Source: Pseudooceanicola nanhaiensis DSM 18065 (GTDB lineage Bacteria; Pseudomonadota; Alphaproteobacteria; Rhodobacterales; Rhodobacteraceae). From it: DNA of 64,000 nt. Below the pieces are notes generated by a model. It was not told the DNA's origin. It ran no database searches and saw nothing but the letters and a program-made list of their open reading frames with translations. The DNA is taken from NCBI RefSeq assembly GCF_000688295.1, contig NZ_JHZF01000011.1:494288-558287 (forward strand), in the 5' to 3' direction. Position numbers and translations under genes: made by a program. The number at the start of each line of letters is the position of its first letter. The stretch's first letter is position 1. This document shows, in pieces, positions 45,710 through 56,087 of the stretch.

Positions 45710-47059
45710 TCAGGCCTGGAGGTTCTTCTCCAGCCACGCCTCCAGCCAGTGGATGTTGTAGTTGCCGGACTGGATGTCGGGCTCCTGCAGGAGCGCGTCG
45801 AAGAGGGGCACGGTGTTCTCCACCCCGTCGACGATCAGCTCTCCGAGGGCGCGGTCGAGACGGGCGAGCGCCTCGGGCCGGTCGCGGCCGTGCACGATCA
45901 GCTTGCCGATCAGGCTGTCGTAATAGGGCGGGATCGAATAGCCGTCGTAGAGCGCGCTGTCCATCCGGACGCCGAGACCGCCGGGCGCGTGGTAATGCGT
46001 GATACGGCCGGGGCGCGGTGCGAAATCGGGCAGGCGTTCGGCGTTGATCCGGACCTCGATGGCGTGGCCGTTGATCGTGAGATCGTCCTGCGTGAAGGAG
46101 AGCGGATAGCCCTCGGCCACGCGGATCTGCTCGCGCACGAGGTCGACGCCGAAGATGGCCTCGGTGACCGGGTGTTCGACCTGCAGGCGGGTGTTCATCT
46201 CGATGAAGTAGAACTCGCCGTTCTCGTAGAGGAACTCGATCGTGCCGGCGCCGGCGTAGTTGATCGCGGCCACGGCATCGGCGCAGGTCTTGCCGATCCG
46301 GGCCCGCAGCTCGGGCGTGATCGCGGGGCCGGGGGCCTCCTCGAAGACCTTCTGGTGGCGGCGCTGGAGCGAGCAGTCCCGCTCGCCGAGGTGCACCGCG
46401 CCGCCCTTGCCGTCGCCGAAGACCTGGATCTCCACGTGGCGGGGGGTGGTGAGGTATTTCTCGATATAGACTTCGTCGTTGCCGAAGGCGGCCTTGGCCT
46501 CGGACCGGGCGGAGTGGAAGGCGCGCTCCATCTCGCCGTCATTCTTCGCGACCTTCATGCCGCGCCCGCCGCCGCCGGCGGTGGCCTTGATGATGACCGG
46601 GTAGCCGATCTCGGCCCCGATGCGCTTGGCGTCCTCGAGGCTGGGCACGCCGCCGTCGGAGCCGGGCACGCAGGGCACGCCCAGGTTCTTCATCGTGTCC
46701 TTGGCGGTGATCTTGTCGCCCATGATGCGGATATGCTCCGCCCGGGGGCCGATGAAGGTGAGCCCGTGGTCCTCGACGATCTGCACGAAGCCGGCGTTTT
46801 CCGACAGGAAGCCGTAGCCCGGGTGGATCGCCTGCGCGCCCGTCACTTCGCAGGCGGCGATGATCGAGGGGATGTGCAGGTAGCTCTGGGCCGAGGAGGG
46901 CGGACCGATGCAGACGCTTTCGTCGGCCATGCGGACATGCATCGCGTCGGCGTCAGCGGTGGAATGGACCGCGACGGAGCGGATGCCCATCTCGCGCGCC
47001 GCGCGGATGACGCGGAGTGCGATCTCGCCCCGGTTGGCGATGAGGATCTTGTCGAACAT
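45710..47059 (-). CDS. accC: Acetyl-CoA carboxylase, biotin carboxylase subunit
   Basis: ATP-dependent carboxylation of biotin carried by AccB, the first step of fatty-acid synthesis. At 449 aa it is the free-standing subunit, in contrast to PccA with its fused biotinyl domain. It begins [20 protein letters not shown]. The ATP-grasp glycine-rich loop AGGGGRGMK and the [14 protein letters not shown] motif with the catalytic arginine are present. It lies 10 nt downstream of accB, an operon conserved in most bacteria. Confidence 0.96.
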   Translation of the reverse strand: MFDKILIANRGEIALRVIRAAREMGIRSVAVHSTADADAMHVRMADESVCIGPPSSAQSYLHIPSIIAACEVTGAQAIHPGYGFLSENAGFVQIVEDHGLTFIGPRAEHIRIMGDKITAKDTMKNLGVPCVPGSDGGVPSLEDAKRIGAEIGYPVIIKATAGGGGRGMKVAKNDGEMERAFHSARSEAKAAFGNDEVYIEKYLTTPRHVEIQVFGDGKGGAVHLGERDCSLQRRHQKVFEEAPGPAITPELRARIGKTCADAVAAINYAGAGTIEFLYENGEFYFIEMNTRLQVEHPVTEAIFGVDLVREQIRVAEGYPLSFTQDDLTINGHAIEVRINAERLPDFAPRPGRITHYHAPGGLGVRMDSALYDGYSIPPYYDSLIGKLIVHGRDRPEALARLDRALGELIVDGVENTVPLFDALLQEPDIQSGNYNIHWLEAWLEKNLQA

Positions 47060-47069
47060 CTGAGTGGCC

Positions 47070-47570
47070 TTACTCGATGATCATGAGCGGCGCGCCGAAT
47101 TCGACGGCCGACTGGTCTTCCACCATGATCCGCTTGATCGTGCCGGAGCGCGGCGCGGGGATGTGGTTCATGGTCTTCATGGCTTCGATGATGAGCAGCG
47201 TGTCGCCCTCGGACACCTGCGCGCCGACCTTGGCGAAAGGCTCCGCGCCCGGTTCGGGCTGGAGGTAGACGGTGCCCACCATCGGCGAGGTCACGGCGCC
47301 CGGGTGGCTGGCCGGATCGGCGGTCTCGGATGCGGCGGCAGGGGCCGCGGGCGCTGCGGCAGAGGCCGCGGGGGCCGGTGCCGGCAGGGCGGCGGGGGCG
47401 GCCATCGCCACGGGGGCGGGGGCGGCGACATGGCGGCTGACGCGGACGTTGAGGGAGTCGTCCTCGCCGTATTCCCGTTTCACTTCGATCTCGCTGAGGT
47501 CATTGTCCTTCAGGAGACCGGCCAGAGCCTGGATGAAAGAAACATCGGCGTCGTGCGACTTGTTCGTCAT
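47070..47570 (-). CDS. accB: Acetyl-CoA carboxylase biotin carboxyl carrier protein
   Basis: A 166-aa carrier. The N-terminal helix region (residues ~5-35) is followed by an Ala/Pro-rich flexible linker (residues ~48-88), and then by the biotinyl domain with Lys132 in AMKTM as the biotinylation site. AccB is normally 150-170 aa, so the ATG at 47570 is right. First gene of the accB-accC operon. A terminator-like hairpin on the far side (47689-47709) belongs to the PRC-barrel gene, so the accBC promoter lies in the ~120 nt upstream of the start. Confidence 0.95.
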   Translation of the reverse strand: MTNKSHDADVSFIQALAGLLKDNDLSEIEVKREYGEDDSLNVRVSRHVAAPAPVAMAAPAALPAPAPAASAAAPAAPAAASETADPASHPGAVTSPMVGTVYLQPEPGAEPFAKVGAQVSEGDTLLIIEAMKTMNHIPAPRSGTIKRIMVEDQSAVEFGAPLMIIE

Positions 47571-47688
47571 GCTGTCCTCGATCAGAAGCCCGGGCCCTTC
47601 CCTGTGGCCCTTTCCCCGGGGCTTATAAGGTAAGGGGAGGCGTGTGGAAAGCGACCTATGCGCAAGCGCGGGCCCGGTCAAACGGAAA

Positions 47689-47709
47689 GGGGCGCCCGGC
47701 GGGCGCCCC
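47689..47709 (-). terminator. Terminator of the PRC-barrel gene
   Basis: GGGGCGCCC (47689-47697) / GGGCGCCCC (47701-47709), loop GGC. On the minus strand the stem is followed by CTTTCCGTTT. It lies 37 nt beyond the PRC-barrel stop. Confidence 0.75.
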
Positions 47710-47745
47710 CCGTGCAGGGATCCGGCCGTCAGCGGTCGGCCGGGG

Positions 47746-48501
47746 TCACGACTTTCCCAGCGAGATCTGTTCGTCAGCCTCCAGCTGCGTGGCGAGCTCG
47801 GAATCGTATTCGTCCATGCTCTTGAGCTGTTCCTCGGTATAGCCGAAGGCGGTGACGGTCTCGCCCTGCCAGTCGAGCTCGGTCAGCGGCAGCGCCACCG
47901 AATGCTCGCCCAGGCCGAGGAAGCCGCCGACACCCACGACGGCCATCACCTCGCCGTTGATCCGGACGACATTGTCGATCTCGCCGATGTCCTCACCCGC
48001 CGAGGACGCCACCTCGGCGCCGATCAGGGCGCCCGCGGTGGAGGGGGCGGAGCCGGCGGCGGCAGCGGCCTCGGCATCCGCCGTGGCGGTCGCGTCGGGC
48101 GAGAGCGCCTCTTCGGTGGCCTCGGCGCCGTCCTCGAGCTGCTCGTCCGCCGCATCCGCGGTGTCGACGGCCGCGTCGCCGGCGGCTTCGGCGCTGTCGC
48201 CGACCTGTTCGCCCGCGGCGATCGTGGCCTCTCCGACGGTCTCGACCGCGTCACCGATGGCGGCGACGCCGTCCTCGACGTTCTGCCGCAGCGGATCGAC
48301 ATCGGCCTCGGCCTCGGCCTCGGCCTGCGCCGTTGCGCCCTCGTCGGTGGTGGTCGCCGTGGCGTTGATCTCGCCGTCGCCGAGGGTGCTCTCGACCTGC
48401 GTTCCGGTGTCCGTCGCGGTGTCCTGTGCCAGCACGGGGCCCGAGAGAAGGGCAAGCGCGGCAGCGCTGGAAATCAGTGTTTTCTTGACCGGTGTCATCA
48501 T
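47746..48501 (-). CDS. Exported PRC-barrel domain protein with Asp/Ala/Glu-rich region
   Basis: A 251-aa protein with a signal peptide (MMTPVKKTLISSAAALALLSGPVLA, cleavage about residue 25). A long acidic Ala/Thr/Asp/Glu-rich region, probably disordered, covers residues ~27-150. The C-terminal PRC-barrel-like domain (about residues 155-225) has GALIGAEVASSAGEDIGEIDNVVRINGEV. The last 25 residues are acidic. AAGGAG lies 4 nt before the first of two consecutive ATGs. Exported PRC-barrel proteins in alphaproteobacteria are often stress-related; the role here is unknown. Confidence 0.82.
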   Translation of the reverse strand: MMTPVKKTLISSAAALALLSGPVLAQDTATDTGTQVESTLGDGEINATATTTDEGATAQAEAEAEADVDPLRQNVEDGVAAIGDAVETVGEATIAAGEQVGDSAEAAGDAAVDTADAADEQLEDGAEATEEALSPDATATADAEAAAAAGSAPSTAGALIGAEVASSAGEDIGEIDNVVRINGEVMAVVGVGGFLGLGEHSVALPLTELDWQGETVTAFGYTEEQLKSMDEYDSELATQLEADEQISLGKS

Positions 48502-48654
48502 GTTCTCCTTGTTCGCGTTTGCGGTATGTCGCTCTTGCGATGTGCTGAAGGAGGAACGGGCCACGGTGGCGGAGGTTCCGCCAGGGGGAAGCTTTCCGGC
48601 GGCATGCTGCCGATCTGTCGCGGCCGGTTTCGCCGGGGCGAGGCGGGCAAGAAG

Positions 48655-48681
48655 AAAGGCGGGCCGCGCGGGCCCGCCTTT
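48655..48681. terminator. Bidirectional terminator 3' of acs
   Basis: AAAGGCGGGCC (48655-48665) / GGCCCGCCTTT (48671-48681), an 11-bp stem with T-rich sides on both strands. On the minus strand the stem is followed by CTTTCTTCTTGCC-type sequence. It lies 21 nt beyond the acs stop. Confidence 0.75.
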
Positions 48682-48702
48682 CCGTGTCACGCCCTGCGGC
48701 GG

Positions 48703-50664
48703 TCACTTGTTCATGCGGTTCTCGATCAGCTCGTCCACCACCGAAGGGTCGGCCAGGGTCGAGGTGTCGCCGAGCGCGCCGTAATCGTTCTCGGCGATCT
48801 TGCGCAGGATCCGGCGCATGATCTTGCCCGAGCGGGTCTTGGGCAGGCCGGGGGCCCACTGGATCAGGTCGGGCTTCGCGATCGGCCCGATCTCGTTGCG
48901 GACCCAGCCCTCGAGCTCCTTGCGGAGCTCGTCCGAGGGCTCCACGTCGTTCATCAGCGTCACGTAGGCGTAGATGCCCTGGCCCTTCACCTCGTGCGGG
49001 TAGCCCACCACCGCCGCCTCGGCGACCTTGGCGTGGGCGACGAGGGCGGATTCGACCTCGGCCGTGCCCATGCGATGGCCCGAGACGTTGATCACGTCGT
49101 CCACGCGGCCGGTGATCCAGTAATAGCCGTCCGCGTCGCGGCGGCAGCCGTCACCGGCGAAGTAATAGCCCTTGTAGTCCGAGAAATAGGTCTTCTCGAA
49201 CCGCTCGTGATCACCCCAGACGGTGCGCATCTGGCCGGGCCAGCTCTGCTTGATGGCAAGGACGCCCTCGGCCTGGGTCTCCTCGATCTCCTTGCCGGAG
49301 GTCGCGTCCAGCACCACGGGCTGCACGCCGAAGAACGGCTTCGTGGCCGAGCCGGGCTTGGTCGCGGTGGCGCCGGGCAGGGGGGTGATCATGTGCCCGC
49401 CCGTCTCAGTCTGCCACCAGGTGTCGACGATGGGCAGCTTCCCCTTGCCGACGTTGTCGTTGTACCAGTTCCAAGCCTCGGGGTTGATCGGCTCGCCCAC
49501 GGTGCCGAGCACCTTGAGCGACGAGAGATCCGAGCCCTCGACGAACTTCGTCCCCTGTCCCATGAGCGCGCGGATCGCGGTCGGGGCGGTGTAGAACTGG
49601 TTCACCTTGTGCTTCTCGATCACCTGCCAGAAGCGCGAGGCGTCGGGGTAGGTGGGCACGCCCTCGAACATCAGCGTGGTCGCGCCGTTCGCGAGCGGCC
49701 CGTAGATGATGTAGGTGTGGCCGGTCACCCAGCCGACATCCGCACCGCACCAGAAGACGTCGCCGTCGTGGTAGTCGAAGGTCAGCTCCTGCGTCATCGC
49801 GGCGTAGAGCAGGTAGCCGCCGGAGGAATGCACCACGCCCTTGGGTTTGCCGGTCGAACCGGAGGTGTAGAGGATGAAGAGCGGATCCTCGGCGCCCATC
49901 GGACGGATCGGGCAATCGGGGGCGACCTCGGCCATCATCGCCTTCACGTCGACGTCGCGGTCCTGGATCCAGGTCGTCTGGTCGCCGGTGTGCTTCACGA
50001 CGAGGCAGCGCACCTTGTCCGAGCAGTGCAGCAGCGCGGCGTCGGTGTTCGACTTCAGCGCGGTGCGGCGCCCGCCGCGCGGCGCGGTGTCGGCGGTGAT
50101 GACCACCTTGGCCTGGCAATCGTTGATCCGGTTGGCGAGCGCGTCGGGCGAGAAGCCGGCGAAGACGACCGAGTGGATCGCCCCGATCCGGGCGCAGGCG
50201 AGCATGGCATAGGCCGCCTCGGGGATCATCGGGAGGTAGATCACGACGCGGTCGCCGCGCATCACGCCCTGCGCCAGCAGGACGTTGGCGAAGCGGCAGA
50301 CCTTCTCGTGCAGTTCCCGGTAGGTGATGTGCTGCGCGCCATCTCCCGGCTCGTCCGGCTCGAAGATGATCGCGGTCTGGTCGCCGCGTTCTTCCAGGTG
50401 CCGGTCGATGCAATTGTAGGCGACGTTCAGCACGCCGTCCTCGAACCACTTGATCTTGACCTTGCCGAGGGTGAAGTCCGCGTCCTTGACCTTCGTGAAG
50501 GATTCGATCCAGTCGAGCCGCGTCTTCGCCTGCTCGCCCCAGAAGGACTCGGGGTCCTCGATGGAGGCCTTGTACATCGTCTCGTAGGTTTCGGCGCCCA
50601 CGTGAGCCTTGGCCACGAAGTCGTTGGACGGCGGATAGATTTTGGGGTTGCTGGCTTCGTTCAT
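48703..50664 (-). CDS. acs: Acetyl-CoA synthetase (AMP-forming)
   Basis: Activates acetate to acetyl-CoA through acetyl-AMP. At 653 aa it is a full-length Acs. It has the adenylate-forming core motif [19 protein letters not shown], the [10 protein letters not shown] segment with the [10 protein letters not shown] motif, and the C-terminal [13 protein letters not shown] motif in which Lys614 corresponds to the residue inactivated by acetylation in Salmonella Acs. A strong hairpin (50719-50752) separates it from the LIV operon, so it should have its own promoter in the ~55 nt left upstream or downstream of that hairpin. The neighbouring ScfR and CrbS-like kinase genes suggest acetate-responsive control (inference). 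Confidence 0.96.
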   Translation of the reverse strand: MNEASNPKIYPPSNDFVAKAHVGAETYETMYKASIEDPESFWGEQAKTRLDWIESFTKVKDADFTLGKVKIKWFEDGVLNVAYNCIDRHLEERGDQTAIIFEPDEPGDGAQHITYRELHEKVCRFANVLLAQGVMRGDRVVIYLPMIPEAAYAMLACARIGAIHSVVFAGFSPDALANRINDCQAKVVITADTAPRGGRRTALKSNTDAALLHCSDKVRCLVVKHTGDQTTWIQDRDVDVKAMMAEVAPDCPIRPMGAEDPLFILYTSGSTGKPKGVVHSSGGYLLYAAMTQELTFDYHDGDVFWCGADVGWVTGHTYIIYGPLANGATTLMFEGVPTYPDASRFWQVIEKHKVNQFYTAPTAIRALMGQGTKFVEGSDLSSLKVLGTVGEPINPEAWNWYNDNVGKGKLPIVDTWWQTETGGHMITPLPGATATKPGSATKPFFGVQPVVLDATSGKEIEETQAEGVLAIKQSWPGQMRTVWGDHERFEKTYFSDYKGYYFAGDGCRRDADGYYWITGRVDDVINVSGHRMGTAEVESALVAHAKVAEAAVVGYPHEVKGQGIYAYVTLMNDVEPSDELRKELEGWVRNEIGPIAKPDLIQWAPGLPKTRSGKIMRRILRKIAENDYGALGDTSTLADPSVVDELIENRMNK

Positions 50665-50718
50665 GACGCGCCTCCCTTTCGCGTTGGTGACGTCCCGTTA
50701 GGGAGTAGATAGGACCAT

Positions 50719-50752
50719 CGCCCGGCGAGGTTCAAGGCGAACCCGCCGGGCG
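50719..50752 (-). terminator. Long hairpin between livF and acs
   Basis: The outer stem CGCCCGGCG (50719-50727) / CGCCGGGCG (50744-50752) encloses an inner stem GGTTC (50729-50733) / GAACC (50739-50743) with one unpaired base between them. It is 8 nt beyond the livF stop. It may end the LIV transcript before acs. Confidence 0.7.
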
Positions 50753-50760
50753 TTGTCCCG

Positions 50761-51516
50761 TCAGATGGCCAGGTACTCGGCCCGCAGCTCGGAGTTTCCA
50801 AGCACCTCGGCGGCCGATCCGTCGAACACGATGGAGCCGGTGTCGAGGATCACCGCGCGGTCGGCAAGCTCGAGCGCGCGGACCGCGTTCTGTTCGACGA
50901 GGATCGTGGTGATGCCCTGTTCCTTGATGATCCGGAGGGTCTTTTCGATCTCGTCCACGATCACCGGGGCAAGCCCCTCGTAGGGTTCGTCGAGCAGAAG
51001 CACCTTGATGTCGCGCGCCAGTGCCCGGGCGATCGACAGCATCTGCTGCTCGCCGCCCGACAGGGTGACGCCCTCCTGCCGGCGGCGTTCGCCGAGGCGG
51101 GGGAACAGCTCGAAGAGCCGCTCCTTCGACCAGCCGATCGGCGGGGCGATCTGGGCGAGGTCGATGTTCTCCTCGACCGTGAGGCCGGGGATGATCCGCC
51201 GGTCCTCCGGCACGAGCCCCAGCCCCGCCTGCGCCGCCTCGTGCGACCTCATCGTGTGCAGCGGCTGGTGGTCGAGCCAGATCTCGCCATGCGTCACCTG
51301 CGGCGCGTCGAGCCGGGCGATGGCGCGCAGGGTCGAGGTCTTGCCCGCCCCGTTGCGGCCCAGCAGGGCGAGGATCTCGCCCTCGTGGACGTTGAAGCTC
51401 ACGTTCTGGACGATGTAGCTCTCGCCGTAATAGGCCTCCATGTTCCAGACCGACAGGAAGGCAGGCGCCGTCTCGGCGTAGTTCCTGCCCTTCGAGAAAT
51501 CGGGTTTGACGTTCAT
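50761..51516 (-). CDS. LIV-type ABC transporter ATP-binding protein (LivF-like)
   Basis: A 251-aa ATPase of a branched-chain-amino-acid/HAAT-type importer. Walker A GRNGAGKTS, signature LSGGEQQML, Walker B VLLLDEPYEGLAP and an EQNA switch replacing the usual histidine context (the EQN form is normal for LivF). An N-terminal extension of about 25 residues precedes the domain. Last gene of the five-gene cluster: binding protein, LivH-like, LivM-like, LivG-like, LivF-like. Confidence 0.92.
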   Translation of the reverse strand: MNVKPDFSKGRNYAETAPAFLSVWNMEAYYGESYIVQNVSFNVHEGEILALLGRNGAGKTSTLRAIARLDAPQVTHGEIWLDHQPLHTMRSHEAAQAGLGLVPEDRRIIPGLTVEENIDLAQIAPPIGWSKERLFELFPRLGERRRQEGVTLSGGEQQMLSIARALARDIKVLLLDEPYEGLAPVIVDEIEKTLRIIKEQGITTILVEQNAVRALELADRAVILDTGSIVFDGSAAEVLGNSELRAEYLAI

Positions 51517-51528
51517 CCTGGCTCTCCC

Positions 51529-52290
51529 TTACGCAGGCTGGCTCTCGCCGAGGTAGGCTTCGCGCACCTTCGGATGGCCCTTGATCTTCGCCGGCACGTC
51601 CTCGACCAGCGGCGTGCCCTGGGCCAGCACGGTGATCCGCTCGGCCAGGCTGAAGACGACGTGCATGTCGTGCTCGATGATCACGATGGTGATGTTGCGC
51701 TTGTCCCGGATCTCCTTCAGCAGCTCGATCGTGTTGTTGGTGTCCGCACGCGCCATGCCGGCCGTCGGTTCGTCGAGCAGCAGCAGCCGCGGCTCCTGCG
51801 CGAGGCACATCGCGATCTCGAGCCGCCGCTTGTCGCCGCGCGACATCGAGGCCGAATGCATGTCGCGCTTCTCGAGCAGGTTCATGTCGGCCAGCACGCT
51901 TTCGGCATGCGCGATGATGTCCTTCTGCGCGGTGATGGCCCGGATCGGGTTCAGCTCGAAGGCCCCGTCGCGCTTGGCGAAGCAGGGGATCATCATGTTC
52001 TCCATGACCGTCAGGTCGCCGAAGATCTCAGGCGTCTGGAACACCCGGCTGATCCCCATCTGGTTGATCTGGTAAGGCTTGCGGCCCAGCACGGACTGTC
52101 CGTCGAACATGACCGACCCGGTGTCCGGGATCAGCTTGCCGACGAGGCAGTTCAGCAGGGTCGACTTGCCCGCCCCGTTCGGCCCGATGATCGCGTGGAC
52201 CGAATTCTCGGCCACGCTCAGGTTCACGTCCGACAGCGCCTTCAGCCCTCCGAACCGCTTGCCCACGTTCTTGACTTCAAGGATGCCCAT
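51529..52290 (-). CDS. LIV-type ABC transporter ATP-binding protein (LivG-like)
   Basis: A 253-aa ATPase pairing with the LivF-like subunit. Walker A IGPNGAGKST, signature MSRGDKRRLEIA (a departure from the usual LSGGxQQ, with Arg in the third position), Walker B LLLLDEPTAGMA and an IEHDMHVV switch. It has the C-terminal extension typical of LivG, ending YLGESQPA. It begins 13 nt after livM and precedes livF by 12 nt. The altered signature (S-R-G-D) is worth noting and is also seen in LivG/UrtD-like proteins of other transporters. Confidence 0.92.
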   Translation of the reverse strand: MGILEVKNVGKRFGGLKALSDVNLSVAENSVHAIIGPNGAGKSTLLNCLVGKLIPDTGSVMFDGQSVLGRKPYQINQMGISRVFQTPEIFGDLTVMENMMIPCFAKRDGAFELNPIRAITAQKDIIAHAESVLADMNLLEKRDMHSASMSRGDKRRLEIAMCLAQEPRLLLLDEPTAGMARADTNNTIELLKEIRDKRNITIVIIEHDMHVVFSLAERITVLAQGTPLVEDVPAKIKGHPKVREAYLGESQPA

Positions 52291-52302
52291 GGATCGCGCT
52301 CC

Positions 52303-53508
52303 TCATTCGGCGGGGTTGGACTGGGTGGAATCGCGCGCCGCGTCCTTCTGCGGCTTGCGACGGAACAGCCGGGACAGCCGCTGGCCGCCCTCGACGAGCC
52401 CGCCGGGCAGGAAGGTCACGACGAGCATGAACAGCAGGCCCAGCGTCAGGTGCCAGCCGGGGCCGACGAAGTGTTCCGAGACGTAGACCGCGGCGTGCTG
52501 CATGTTCTCGGGCATGAAGGCGAACCAGGATTCGAGCACCGACGAGTTGATCTTGGAGAAGATGTTCTCGAAGTACTTGATGACGCCCGCGCCCAGGACC
52601 GGCCCGATCAGGGTGCCCGCACCGCCGAGGATGGTCATCAGGACGACCTCGCCCGACGCGGTCCACTGCATCCGCTCGGCGCCGGCGAGCGGGTCCATCG
52701 AGGCCATAAGACCACCCGCAAGACCGGCATACATGCCCGAGATCACGAAGACCGCGAGGGTGTAGGGCCGGATGTTGAGGCCGGTGTAGTTGAGCCGCGT
52801 CTTGTTCGCCTTGATCGCCCGCAGCATCAGCCCGAAGGGCGAGCGGAAGATGCGCACCGACACGTAGAAGGCCAGCAGCATGATCGCCGCGCAGACGTAA
52901 TAACCCACGTTGAACTGGAACGCCCAGGTGCCGACATCCATGATGTAGGTCGAGCGCATCTCGGCGCCGAGCAGGTTGGTCACCGGGATGGAGCCGCTCT
53001 CGGTCGCCGTGACGCCGAGGATGCGCGGATCGGCCAGGGTGATCTGCAGCCCGGTCTCGCCGTTGGTGATCGGGGTGAGCACCGAATAGGCGAGGTTGAA
53101 CGACATCTGCGCGAAGGCGAGGGTGAGGATCGAGAAGTAGATCCCCGTCCGCCGCAGCGAGATGTAGCCGATCAGCAGCGCGAAGATGCCCGAGGCGATG
53201 ACCGAGGCGATGATCGCGGGGACGACGCTCATGCTCAGGAGCTTGAACATCCAGACGGCCGAGTAGGATCCCACGCCCAGGAAGGCCGCATGGCCGAAGC
53301 TGAGATAGCCGGTGAGGCCGAAGAGCAGGTTGAAGCCGATCGCGAAGATGCCGAAGATCACGAAGCGCTGCATCAGGTCCGGATAGCCCGCGTTGAACTG
53401 CGCCATGGCGCTGTTCGTCGGGAACGGGTTCAGCAGGAACGGAGCGAGGACGACCAGCGCGAAGACGACCAGCAACAGGATGAAGTCTTTTCTGTCGAGA
53501 CCGAGCAT
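52303..53508 (-). CDS. LIV-type ABC transporter permease (LivM-like)
   Basis: A 401-aa inner-membrane permease with about 9-10 hydrophobic segments. The [23 protein letters not shown] motif (residues ~59-81) and the [16 protein letters not shown] segment near the C-terminus are characteristic of LivM. A periplasmic insertion of roughly 60 residues (around [23 protein letters not shown]) follows TM5. The end of the gene is rich in charged residues. Four nt separate it from the LivH-like gene. Confidence 0.92.
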   Translation of the reverse strand: MLGLDRKDFILLLVVFALVVLAPFLLNPFPTNSAMAQFNAGYPDLMQRFVIFGIFAIGFNLLFGLTGYLSFGHAAFLGVGSYSAVWMFKLLSMSVVPAIIASVIASGIFALLIGYISLRRTGIYFSILTLAFAQMSFNLAYSVLTPITNGETGLQITLADPRILGVTATESGSIPVTNLLGAEMRSTYIMDVGTWAFQFNVGYYVCAAIMLLAFYVSVRIFRSPFGLMLRAIKANKTRLNYTGLNIRPYTLAVFVISGMYAGLAGGLMASMDPLAGAERMQWTASGEVVLMTILGGAGTLIGPVLGAGVIKYFENIFSKINSSVLESWFAFMPENMQHAAVYVSEHFVGPGWHLTLGLLFMLVVTFLPGGLVEGGQRLSRLFRRKPQKDAARDSTQSNPAE

Positions 53509-53511
53509 GGG

Positions 53512-54543
53512 TTACTCCTCCATCACGCCCTTGCGGCCCAGAAGGCCCCGAGGACGGGCAAGCAGAATGATGATGGCGACGAGGTAGATGATGATCTGGT
53601 CGATGCCGGGCAGGATGGACTTGATCTCGTTCATCGAGGCGAAGCTTTCGAGGATGCCGAGCAGGAAGCCCGCGGCGACGGCGCCGGGCAGGGAGCCCAT
53701 GCCGCCCACCACGACCACCACGAAGCTGAGGACCAGGAAGTCCATCCCCATGTGGTAGTTGGGCGAGTTGATCGGCGCGTACATCACGCCCGCCAGCCCC
53801 GCGACGACCGCGGCCATGGCGAAGGTGAAGGTGAAGCGCTTGTCGATGTTGATGCCCAGAAGGCCCACCGTCTCGCGGTCGGCCATGCCGGCGCGGACGA
53901 CCATGCCGAAGGTGGTAAACTGCAGAAAGGCGAAGACCGACCCGATCAGCAGCGCCGCGAAGGCGAAGTAGACCATCCGCCAGTAGGGATAGATGATCAC
54001 GTTCGGGTCGAAGCCGATCAGCACGCCGAAGTCGAACGAGCCCTGCAGCGCGTCGGGGGCGGGGGTCTGGATCGGGTTCGCGCCGTAGTAATGCTTGATG
54101 ATCTCCTGCAGCACGATGGCCAGGCCGAAGGTCACGAGGATCTGGTCCGCATGGGGGCGCTTGTAGAAGTGCTTGATGAGACCGCGCTCCATCACGTAGC
54201 CGACCAGCGCCATGATCGGGATCGCGAAGAGGATCGCGATCGGCACCGACCAGTCGATGATGGTGGCGCCGACCTCGGGACCGAACCATTCCACGACATA
54301 GGGCGTCTCGACCTTCACCGGGTTGCCGAGGAAGTCGGTCCGGGTCTCGTCGAGCGTGACGTAGCTGAGCGACAGCAGCTTCTGCACCGAAACCGCGATG
54401 AAGGCGCCGATCATGAAGAGCGCGCCATGGGCGAAGTTGACGACACCGAGGGTGCCGAAGATCAGGGTGAGCCCGAGGGCGATCAGGGCATAGGCACTGC
54501 CCTTGTCCAGCCCGTTCAGGATCTGAAGGATGATGGCGTCCAT
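53512..54543 (-). CDS. LIV-type ABC transporter permease (LivH-like)
   Basis: A 343-aa permease with about eight transmembrane helices. It begins MDAIILQILNGLDKGSAYAL. GLTLIFGTLGVVNFAHGALFMIGAF (broken here by position, residues ~23-47) is the LivH signature around the NFAHG motif. A GGMGSLPGAVAAGFLLGILE segment is near the C-terminus. An extra hydrophilic region (residues ~62-85) is longer than in E. coli LivH. The ATG at 54543 fits; a 10-codon upstream extension is not conserved-looking. A hairpin separates it from the binding-protein gene. Confidence 0.92.
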   Translation of the reverse strand: MDAIILQILNGLDKGSAYALIALGLTLIFGTLGVVNFAHGALFMIGAFIAVSVQKLLSLSYVTLDETRTDFLGNPVKVETPYVVEWFGPEVGATIIDWSVPIAILFAIPIMALVGYVMERGLIKHFYKRPHADQILVTFGLAIVLQEIIKHYYGANPIQTPAPDALQGSFDFGVLIGFDPNVIIYPYWRMVYFAFAALLIGSVFAFLQFTTFGMVVRAGMADRETVGLLGINIDKRFTFTFAMAAVVAGLAGVMYAPINSPNYHMGMDFLVLSFVVVVVGGMGSLPGAVAAGFLLGILESFASMNEIKSILPGIDQIIIYLVAIIILLARPRGLLGRKGVMEE

Positions 54544-54632
54544 GGACCTCTTCCCGAAGATGCACGTGGGCAAGGTGCGTGCCGCGCACGCACCCTACCG
54601 GCAAGCCCGCGCGTGATGCCGGGCGCTTGGTC

Positions 54633-54655
54633 GGGGCGCGTCCGCGACGCGCCCC
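54633..54655 (-). terminator. Hairpin between binding-protein and permease genes
   Basis: GGGGCGCGTC (54633-54642) / GACGCGCCCC (54646-54655), loop CGC: a perfect 10-bp stem 9 nt after the binding-protein stop. Such hairpins commonly let the binding-protein mRNA accumulate above the permease mRNA by partial termination or 3' protection. Confidence 0.65.
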
Positions 54656-54664
54656 GTCTGAGGC

Positions 54665-56026
54665 TTATGCGCCCGAGTTGCAGGCACCCAGGTTGCCGCC
54701 TGCGAACATCGGATGATCCGCCGCGTATTCGACCTGCTCGCGGGGCGTGACTTCCACGATCTCCACGAGGTCGAATTCGTTCTCCGGGTTCTCCTTGCCC
54801 CGCACGACCACGACGTCCTTGAAGCACTGGTGGTCCGCCGCGCGGTAGAGGGTCGGGCCGTTGCCGAGGCCGTCGAACTCGAAATCCTCGAGCGCTTCGG
54901 CGACGGCGCAGGGATCGAAGGACCCGGCGCGCTCCACGGCATCCGCGTAGAGCAGCGTCTGCGCGTAGCAGGTGTGCGCCGCCTGGCTCGGCGGGAAGCC
55001 GTATTTCTCGCCGAAGGACTGCACGAAGGCATTGGTGCCGGTGTAGCGGTCGCCCATCTGGTTCTCGAGCTTCCAGTCCCAGTTCTGGGAGCCGGGGATG
55101 CCCTTGATGTTCTCGCCGGCGCCGCGCGCCATGAGCTCCGAGTAGAGCGGCACGACGATCTCGAAGTTCTTGCCGTTGACCTGCTTGTCGCGCAGGCCGA
55201 ACTGCACGGCGTTGGTCAGCGAATTGACCATGTTTCCGCCGTAGTGGTTCAGGACCAGCACGTCGGCGCCCGAGTTCAGGACCGGCGCGATGTAGGAGCT
55301 GAAGTCGGTCTGGGCGAGCGGCGTCAGCACGTTGTTGACGGTTTCCCAGCCAAGCGCCTCGGTGGCGGCCTGGATCGATTCCTGCTGCGTCCAGCCCCAG
55401 GTGTAATCGGCGGTCAGGTGATAGGCCTTGCGGTCCGCGCCGTACATCTTCTCGAGCACCGGGGCGAGCGCCGCGGCCGACATGTAGGCGTTGAAGAAGT
55501 GACGGAAGCCGTTTGCCTTCTTGTCCTTGCCGGTGGTGTCGTTCGAATGGGTGAGACCCGCCATGAAGATCACGCCGGCCTCCTGGCAGAGGCCCTGCAC
55601 GGCCACGGCCACGCCCGAGGACGAACCGCCCGAGATCATCACCGCGCCGTCCTTCTCGATCATCGACTTGGCCGAGGCGCGGGCGGCGTCCGACTTGGTC
55701 TGCGTGTCGCCGGTGACGAATTTCACCTCCTTGCCGAGGATCCCGTTCCCCTTCAGGTTCTTCTCGGAGAAGGTCTGCATCATGCCGCCGTCGCCGCCGC
55801 CGTTCAGGTGCTCGACCGCCAGCTCGAAGGCGCGCAGCTCGTCGGCGCCCTCATCCGCGTAGGGGCCGGTCTGCGGCACGTTGAAGCCCAGCGTGACGCT
55901 GCTTCCGGTCGGTTCGTTCGTATAGGCGCGCGCCGAGGATCCGGTGAAGATCGTCGGAACCGCGAGGCCCGCCCCGGCGACTGCGCCGGTCCGGAGCACG
56001 CCGCGGCGTGTGAGTCTGTTGGACAT
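54665..56026 (-). CDS. Tat-exported periplasmic binding protein of the LIV-type transporter
   Basis: A 453-aa type I periplasmic binding protein. The N-terminus has a twin-arginine signal (RLTRRGVLRTGAVAGAGLAVP, twin Arg at positions 7-8, cleavage near residue 33). The mature part begins VTLGFNVPQTGPYADEGADELRAFELAV (residues ~43-70, broken by position) and holds the LIV-BP lobe motifs MISGGSSSGVAVAVQ and YTWGWTQQ. It is about 80 residues longer than E. coli LivJ. The ligand is not evident; a carboxylate or amide is possible. First gene of the operon, with the promoter in the 214-bp region shared with the divergent ScfR gene. Confidence 0.9.
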   Translation of the reverse strand: MSNRLTRRGVLRTGAVAGAGLAVPTIFTGSSARAYTNEPTGSSVTLGFNVPQTGPYADEGADELRAFELAVEHLNGGGDGGMMQTFSEKNLKGNGILGKEVKFVTGDTQTKSDAARASAKSMIEKDGAVMISGGSSSGVAVAVQGLCQEAGVIFMAGLTHSNDTTGKDKKANGFRHFFNAYMSAAALAPVLEKMYGADRKAYHLTADYTWGWTQQESIQAATEALGWETVNNVLTPLAQTDFSSYIAPVLNSGADVLVLNHYGGNMVNSLTNAVQFGLRDKQVNGKNFEIVVPLYSELMARGAGENIKGIPGSQNWDWKLENQMGDRYTGTNAFVQSFGEKYGFPPSQAAHTCYAQTLLYADAVERAGSFDPCAVAEALEDFEFDGLGNGPTLYRAADHQCFKDVVVVRGKENPENEFDLVEIVEVTPREQVEYAADHPMFAGGNLGACNSGA

Positions 56027-56087
56027 TGTTATCCTCCCTGTTCGGTGGAACCGCCGACGTCTCCTCACGCCTGCGGACCGCACTAAG

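Noticed and set aside
51241..54750. A 1,169-codon open frame on the plus strand across the LIV genes
   Set aside because: Antisense shadow of the five clearly recognised transporter genes; the translation is an Arg/His/Asp-rich string with no domain.
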